From: Planctomycetales bacterium
Lineage (GTDB): Bacteria; Planctomycetota; Planctomycetia; Planctomycetales; Planctomycetaceae
Length of the DNA: 45,010 nt
Assembly (NCBI GenBank): GCA_028285345.1
Contig: JANQPT010000028.1
Coordinates: 1 to 45,010 of the forward strand
Direction of reading: 5' to 3'
Positions 40,582-45,010 of the stretch are shown here, in pieces (positions within the stretch are counted from its first letter, which is position 1; every line of letters begins with the position of its first letter). Both the position numbers and the translations under genes were made by a program. The notes under the pieces are model-generated. The model did no database searches and was not told the origin of the DNA. It saw nothing but the letters and a program-made list of their open reading frames with translations.

Positions 40582-43500
40582 ATGCTGTGGGAAGTGGAAA
40601 TTGGTCCTGCCGACGGTCAAATCGATCGCGAAGCGGAACGTGTGATTCGTGAGTGCCGCGCGTTGGGGGCAACGTCGGTGAGTACCATTCGCACCGCCCG
40701 TTCATTCTTGCTGCAAGGCGATCTGGGAGAACGGGAGGCCGAACGGCTTGCTCGCTCGTTGCTCGCGGACGATGTCGTCGAGACATTTTGCGTCCATCGG
40801 CTCGACAGCGGCCACGGAGCGAATGACGCGGCAAACGGGCGGCTGCTGAATGTGCTGTTTCAACCCGGCGTGACCGACAATGTCGCCCACACGGCGCACC
40901 AAGCAATCTCCGGGCTGGGATTCGACGCGCAAGCGGTCCGCACCTGCCGGAAGTACTGGCTCAACGAAGATGTGAACGACGACGACGTTGCGCGGGTTTC
41001 AGACAAGATTCTGGCCAACGACGCGATCGAGCGCGTTGTCGCCGGTCCGCTTTCAATGGAAAGTCTCGAAGTCGGCAGCGAGTACGAATTTGAATTGCTC
41101 ACAGTCCCGATTCGCGGCATGAGCGACGAGGAATTGACGCGCCAAAGCAGCGAAGGGCAGTTGTACCTCAATCTGACCGAAATGCAGACGATTCAAGCGC
41201 ATTTCGCCGAATTGGGCCGCGATCCAACCGACGTCGAATTAGAAACCCTCGCCCAAACTTGGAGCGAACACTGCTCACACAAAACACTCGCCGGTCGTGT
41301 ACGGTACAGAGAGGGCGAACAAGAACGGCTGTTCGATAACATGCTCAAAGAGACGATCTTCGCCGCGACGGTCAAGATCCGCGAACAATTGGGCGCCGAC
41401 GATTGGTGCGTCAGTGTATTCAAAGACAACGCGGGGATTGTCACGTTCGACGAGGCGCAACACGTCTGCTTCAAAGTCGAGACACACAACCACCCGTCGG
41501 CGCTGGAACCGTACGGCGGCGCCAACACCGGTATCGGCGGCGTGATTCGCGATCCGTTGGGAACCGGTCTCGGGGCCAAGCCGATTTGCAACACCGACGT
41601 TTTCTGTTTTGCGCCGCCGGAGATGGCGTACGACGATCTGCCTCCCGGCGTGTTGCACCCCAAGGCGGTCGCGCAAGGCGTCGTTGCGGGCGTGCGCGAC
41701 TACGGCAATCGGATGGGTATTCCGACCGTCAACGGCGCGATCTATTTTGACGAGCGTTATCTGGGCAATCCGCTGGTCTATTGCGGCAACGTGGCCATGA
41801 TTCCCGTCGGCAAGGAAGACAAACAGGTCAATCCGGGCGATTTGATCGTCTCGGTCGGTGGGCGGACGGGACGGGACGGCATTCACGGCGCGACGTTTTC
41901 CTCCGCCGAACTGACTGAGCATAGCGAGACGCTTTCCGGTGGCGCGGTCCAGATCGGTAATCCAATTACGGAGAAAATGGCGGCCGATGTGATTCTGGAA
42001 GCGCGCGACCGCGGTCTGTATACGGCAATCACCGATTGCGGCGCCGGCGGATTCAGCAGCGCCGTCGGCGAGATGGGGGAAGAGGTCGGCGCCGAAGTTT
42101 GGCTGGAAAGAGCGCCGCTGAAATACACGGGCCTGTCCTATACCGAAATCTGGATTTCCGAAGCGCAGGAGCGGATGGTCCTCGCCGTTCCGCCGGATAA
42201 CTGGCCGGAGTTTCAACAACTGTGCGCCGCCGAGGGAGTGGAGGCGACGGTGATCGGTGAATTTCAGCAAACCGGGCGGCTGGTGCTCAAGTACGACGGC
42301 AATCAAGTCGCCGACTTGTCGATGCAGTTCCTGCACGACGGGCGCCCGCCGGTCATTCGGGAAGCTGCCTTTCAGCCGAAGAGGTCCTCCGCGAAAGAAT
42401 TGCCCAGCAAGAGCCACTACGACGAAGACCTCAAGAGCATCCTCGGCTCGCTGAACGTTTGCAGCAAGGAATGGGTTATCCGGCAGTATGATCACGAAGT
42501 GCAAGCGGGCAGCGTGATCAAACCGCTCGTCGGTGTCGCCGCCGACGGTCCTTCCGACGCGGCGGTCGTGCGGCCGGACTTGCGTTCCAATCGCGGTTTG
42601 GTGATCTCCTGCGGAATGAATCCGCGGTACGGTGACATCGATCCGTACTGGATGGCGGCATCGGCGATCGACGAGGCGGTCCGCAACTGTGTCGCTGTCG
42701 GCGCCGATCCGGCCCGCATCGCCATTTTGGACAATTTCTGTTGGGGCAACACCGACAATCCGGAAACGCTCGGCTCGCTCGTCCGGGCGGCATTGGCCTG
42801 TTATGACACGGCGATTGCCTACGGCACGCCATTCATCAGCGGCAAGGACAGCCTGTATAACGAGTTCTCCTTTGTCGACGAATCGGGCGAAAAACGAACG
42901 GTGGCGATTCCCGGCACACTGTTGATCAGCGCATTGGGGCAAGCGAACGACATTCGCAAGTCGGTCAGCATGGATCTCAAACAATCGGGCAACCTGCTGT
43001 TCCAAGTCGGCGCCACCAAGCACGAATTGGGCGGCAGCCACTACGCGATGGTCAACGACATCTCCGGCGGCGCAGTCCCGAAAGTCGATTTGGCCCAGGC
43101 CCCCAAAATCTTCTCCGCACTGCATGCCGCGATTTCCGCCGGGCTAGTTCGCAGTTGTCACGACCTCAGCGAAGGGGGACTCGCAACTGCGATCGCCGAG
43201 ATGAGCTTCGCCGGCGAGCTGGGTGCGGAGATCTGGCTGACCGCACTGGGCCAAGCGGTGCGGACCGACGACGACGTGATGCTGTTGTTCTCCGAGAGCA
43301 ATACCCGCTTTCTAATCGAAGTCCCGCCGGAACATCGCGACGCGCTGCAGTCACTCTTCACCGATCTGCCGCTGACGGAAATCGGCGTCGTCAACGACGG
43401 CGAAAACGTGATGCTCCGCGGCATCCGCGGCTACGAGGTGATCAATTCGCCTTGGTGCGAGCTGAAAGATTGTTGGCAGCGGACGTTGGCTTGGGACTGA
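40582..43500 (+). CDS. purL: Phosphoribosylformylglycinamidine synthase with fused PurS-like N-terminus
   Basis: The protein has 972 residues from ATG 40582 (GAGG upstream). Residues 1-170 look like two PurS-type units in tandem ([36 protein letters not shown]). Then the PurL synthetase: [44 protein letters not shown] (in part), [22 protein letters not shown] and [15 protein letters not shown]. It makes FGAM from FGAR, ATP and glutamine-derived ammonia. It is larger than small PurL (about 740 residues) and lacks the C-terminal glutaminase of the 1,300-residue form, so a separate PurQ is expected; none is next to it. The fused PurS part explains the absence of a purS gene here. Confidence 0.95.
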   Translation: MLWEVEIGPADGQIDREAERVIRECRALGATSVSTIRTARSFLLQGDLGEREAERLARSLLADDVVETFCVHRLDSGHGANDAANGRLLNVLFQPGVTDNVAHTAHQAISGLGFDAQAVRTCRKYWLNEDVNDDDVARVSDKILANDAIERVVAGPLSMESLEVGSEYEFELLTVPIRGMSDEELTRQSSEGQLYLNLTEMQTIQAHFAELGRDPTDVELETLAQTWSEHCSHKTLAGRVRYREGEQERLFDNMLKETIFAATVKIREQLGADDWCVSVFKDNAGIVTFDEAQHVCFKVETHNHPSALEPYGGANTGIGGVIRDPLGTGLGAKPICNTDVFCFAPPEMAYDDLPPGVLHPKAVAQGVVAGVRDYGNRMGIPTVNGAIYFDERYLGNPLVYCGNVAMIPVGKEDKQVNPGDLIVSVGGRTGRDGIHGATFSSAELTEHSETLSGGAVQIGNPITEKMAADVILEARDRGLYTAITDCGAGGFSSAVGEMGEEVGAEVWLERAPLKYTGLSYTEIWISEAQERMVLAVPPDNWPEFQQLCAAEGVEATVIGEFQQTGRLVLKYDGNQVADLSMQFLHDGRPPVIREAAFQPKRSSAKELPSKSHYDEDLKSILGSLNVCSKEWVIRQYDHEVQAGSVIKPLVGVAADGPSDAAVVRPDLRSNRGLVISCGMNPRYGDIDPYWMAASAIDEAVRNCVAVGADPARIAILDNFCWGNTDNPETLGSLVRAALACYDTAIAYGTPFISGKDSLYNEFSFVDESGEKRTVAIPGTLLISALGQANDIRKSVSMDLKQSGNLLFQVGATKHELGGSHYAMVNDISGGAVPKVDLAQAPKIFSALHAAISAGLVRSCHDLSEGGLATAIAEMSFAGELGAEIWLTALGQAVRTDDDVMLLFSESNTRFLIEVPPEHRDALQSLFTDLPLTEIGVVNDGENVMLRGIRGYEVINSPWCELKDCWQRTLAWD

Positions 43501-43685
43501 CAACCGGCCGCTGTGATCTGCTGTCGCCGTTCGACTTCATCGGGAGAATGCCGGGCGACCCCCTCTTCCACGAAACGTTGCTCGACGTATTGGTCCTCGC
43601 TGACCCCCAACAGGGCGTGCAGGTCCGGTCGCGTGCGGTACTCCTAGCGATACTGGCGTTCTTTGATGTCAGCTTCCGTGCCCAT
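43500..43685 (-). pseudogene. Probable pseudogene with in-frame TAG at codon 14
   Basis: From ATG 43685, with GGAAGGA about 10 bases upstream, the frame reads MGTEADIKERQYR, then TAG (43644-43646), then a protein-like continuation (EYRTRPDLHALLGVSEDQY, VEQRFVEEGVARHSPDEVERR). One base change, CAG to TAG, would explain the stop. The frame then runs into the end of purL on the other strand, so the gene also looks truncated. Charged, helical composition; family not recognised. It follows the coiled-coil gene on the same strand. Confidence 0.55.
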
Positions 43686-43686
43686 C

Positions 43687-43742
43687 CTGTGATTCCTTCC
43701 ATATGAGAGAAGACAGGCGGCGGGCCGTCCAAGGAATCACAG
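43687..43742 (-). promoter_or_regulatory. Perfect 12-bp inverted repeat overlapping a ribosome site
   Basis: CTGTGATTCCTT (43687-43698) and AAGGAATCACAG (43731-43742) are exact complements. On the minus strand the 3' arm contains the AAGGA that would serve the pseudogene start, so the transcript could hide that ribosome site. An inner GGCGGGC/GCCCGCC pair (43719-43725 with 43742-43748) competes with it. Confidence 0.55.
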
Positions 43743-43801
43743 CCCGCCACCCCTTGAGACATCCCGGCGAACCACAGCCGGTTCGCGGGACCGATGACGA
43801 T

Positions 43802-44323
43802 TTACGCGACCAGCTGTTTGCGGAGTTCCGGCAGCTGGGCCTTGAGTTGATCGCGTGCCGCCACGTCGCTGGCGTGCTGTTGCTGCGTCTGCGCGATCTC
43901 TTCTTCGATGCTCTTCGCGCGGCGCTCGTAATACTGCCGCTCCTCGGATTGCTTGCTGGAGACGCCCGCCTTGTCAAAGCCGGCGATCATCTCCCGGCAC
44001 TGCTCCGCTTCGTGCCGCAACTCCTCGATCCGTCTCGCCGCGCGATCGATGCGGCGTTGGAGAATATGGACATCCTGACGCGCCTGGTGGTAGCCCTGTG
44101 CGGCGGGTGTGTTCTCCTGGACGGCGCTCTGACGCTGTTTCTCGACCGCCTGCTGCAATCGCTTCTTGGTGCTGACCATTGCCGTGTCGATGTCCCGTCG
44201 ATGGGCCTGCGCCCGCTCGATTTCCGCGTAAACCTGATGAGCTTGATCTTCATACGCTCGCAGATCCTCGCGAATCTCCTCGACCGTCGCTTCAACTTCC
44301 ACGAGTTCCGTTTGAGTTTCCAT
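43802..44323 (-). CDS. Coiled-coil protein of unknown function
   Basis: The protein has 173 residues from ATG 44323 (GGGGAG and AGGA upstream). Almost all of it is charged heptad-type helix rich in Glu, Gln, Arg and Ala (VEATVEEIREDLRAYEDQ, HILQRRIDRAARRIEELRH, YYERRAKSIEEEIAQT). No membrane segment, signal peptide or enzyme motif is visible. It probably forms a long coiled coil and acts as a scaffold or linker. It is followed by the pseudogene and preceded by a small membrane protein gene on the same strand. Confidence 0.75.
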   Translation of the reverse strand: METQTELVEVEATVEEIREDLRAYEDQAHQVYAEIERAQAHRRDIDTAMVSTKKRLQQAVEKQRQSAVQENTPAAQGYHQARQDVHILQRRIDRAARRIEELRHEAEQCREMIAGFDKAGVSSKQSEERQYYERRAKSIEEEIAQTQQQHASDVAARDQLKAQLPELRKQLVA

Positions 44324-44394
44324 TCCTCGACTCCCCTTCCTTGGTTAAAGGTGCGGTGTTTGGAATACACCGTGAACTTCTGTGACTTTCGTTG

Positions 44395-44679
44395 TCAGAT
44401 ATTTTGGCAATCTTCGTCGCGAGGATCAAAGATTAAATCCATTAGCGAGAGTGCAACAGGTACCGAAAGGGCGCTTCCGAAGAAGGCGCCGAAAGGAATT
44501 GTGAAGAGAAGGAACACCCAACCCACTGTCATGGCGCTGTTTCCTCCCCCCTGTACGCCATTCACTGCGTCAATCAGGACGCATCCGAAGTACGTTCCGT
44601 AGAACGCCACCAGCGCTCCGGCAATCGCCCCGACGCCGGTCGCCACAATGACCAAGAGGCAGATCAATGTAGCTCTCAT
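44395..44679 (-). CDS. Small integral membrane protein
   Basis: The protein has 94 residues from ATG 44679 (GAGAG upstream). There are two or three hydrophobic helices: ICLLVIVATGVGAIAGALVAFYG (in part), then MTVGWVFLLFTIPFGAFFG and SALSVPVALSLMDLIF, with a Gly-rich loop between them and an acidic C-terminus (DPRDEDCQNI). I do not recognise the family. It lies 71 bases before the coiled-coil gene and may be cotranscribed with it. Confidence 0.7.
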   Translation of the reverse strand: MRATLICLLVIVATGVGAIAGALVAFYGTYFGCVLIDAVNGVQGGGNSAMTVGWVFLLFTIPFGAFFGSALSVPVALSLMDLIFDPRDEDCQNI

Positions 44680-45010
44680 CGGGAGTTCTCTCGTTGGACA
44701 GCGCTAAATACACGGTTAAAGATTCCCTCCAGATTAGACGCAACAGATTTTCCTGCGCAACGAAAGTTGTGGTATCAATCAGACTTCAAGAACTCCAGCA
44801 AGGCTCCGGTGTATCTCATACATCCACAACTCACGCACAAATCGTGAGCCGTCAGGTGATCTGCGAGCCGGACCTCGCCTGGCCGTGAGTCGAGCTGCCC
44901 GGGACGAACGCCCGGCAGGAAGCTGAGATAGTGCAGGCGATCATCCTTGATCTAATCGTTCATCCGATAATTTCGACGGTCGTTGTACCGGTCTCGGTTC
45001 GGGAATCTTC
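44680..45010. other. Right-edge stretch, no firm gene; possible start of a gene at 44931
   Basis: No supported gene lies in these bases. A GTG at 44931, with AGGAAG about 9 bases upstream, opens a frame that runs to the edge without a stop (MQAIILDLIVHPIISTVV), but 26 codons are too few to judge. Confidence 0.3.

Noticed and set aside
41275-43125. 616-codon open frame on the minus strand
   Set aside because: It lies fully within purL on the opposite strand and has shadow composition (Arg, Asp, His, Val).
1-45010. CRISPR arrays, tRNA or rRNA genes
   Set aside because: No regularly spaced direct repeats of 24-40 bases, no tRNA T-loop pattern and no rRNA text were seen by eye; a covariance-model search would be decisive for tRNA.

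Overview
The window looks like a chromosomal segment from a planctomycete-type bacterium. The assignment is an inference from gene content: the rpsB-tsf-pyrH-frr block, a large PurL with a PurS-like N-terminal part and no glutaminase domain, a WecA-type sugar-phosphate transferase, a small Lys/Ala-tailed protein, an EF-G paralogue, many orphan proteins and several families of short palindromic repeats. No rRNA, tRNA, CRISPR array, transposase or phage gene was seen.

Region 1 (about 2.7-15.9 kb) is the striking part. A long minus-strand array encodes what reads as two ubiquitin-like conjugation modules joined by two AAA+ ATPases. In transcription order, module A is an FHA-like/RING-like protein (candidate E3), an E1-like ThiF protein, an E2 with a canonical HPN...C active site, a protein of possible YbjN/secretion-chaperone fold, a ubiquitin-like protein (Ubl-1) and a JAMM peptidase with an extra cysteine cluster. 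Next come an ARC/Mpa-like AAA+ unfoldase and a ClpA/ClpB-D1-like AAA protein whose Walker B motif is degenerate. Module B follows: a second ubiquitin-like protein (Ubl-2), an E2 of the prokaryotic family D type, a second JAMM protein and a second E1-like protein; it resembles the PRTRC plasmid cassettes. A divergent gene with an N-terminal helix-turn-helix-like segment and a very acidic tail is the likely regulator. No proteasome or ClpP-like protease gene is present. Tight spacing, ATGA overlaps and Shine-Dalgarno sequences support one coordinated unit. Downstream on the same strand lie a small lipoprotein, an HD-domain protein and a zinc-ribbon protein that need not belong to it.

Region 2 (16-28.3 kb) is mostly housekeeping: a WecA/TagO-like transferase, a basic-tailed small protein, a polytopic membrane protein, the frr-pyrH-tsf-rpsB operon (minus strand, with a perfect 15-bp hairpin between tsf and pyrH), a large protein that joins a kinase-like N-terminus to a membrane region, a family 2 glycosyltransferase, a Cys-rich exported thioredoxin-like protein and a DUF434-type protein.

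Region 3 (28.3-37.1 kb) is an accessory patchwork: a cysteine desulfurase, two orphan proteins, a 4-oxalocrotonate tautomerase-like protein, a sirtuin, a DUF427 protein, a metallo-beta-lactamase-fold hydrolase, a macro-domain protein and a 777-bp tandem duplication that carries two paralogous 169-residue genes. At least four palindromic repeat families sit between these genes.

Region 4 (37.1-45 kb) holds an EF-G paralogue, prephenate dehydrogenase and PurL, followed by a probable pseudogene, a coiled-coil protein and a small membrane protein.
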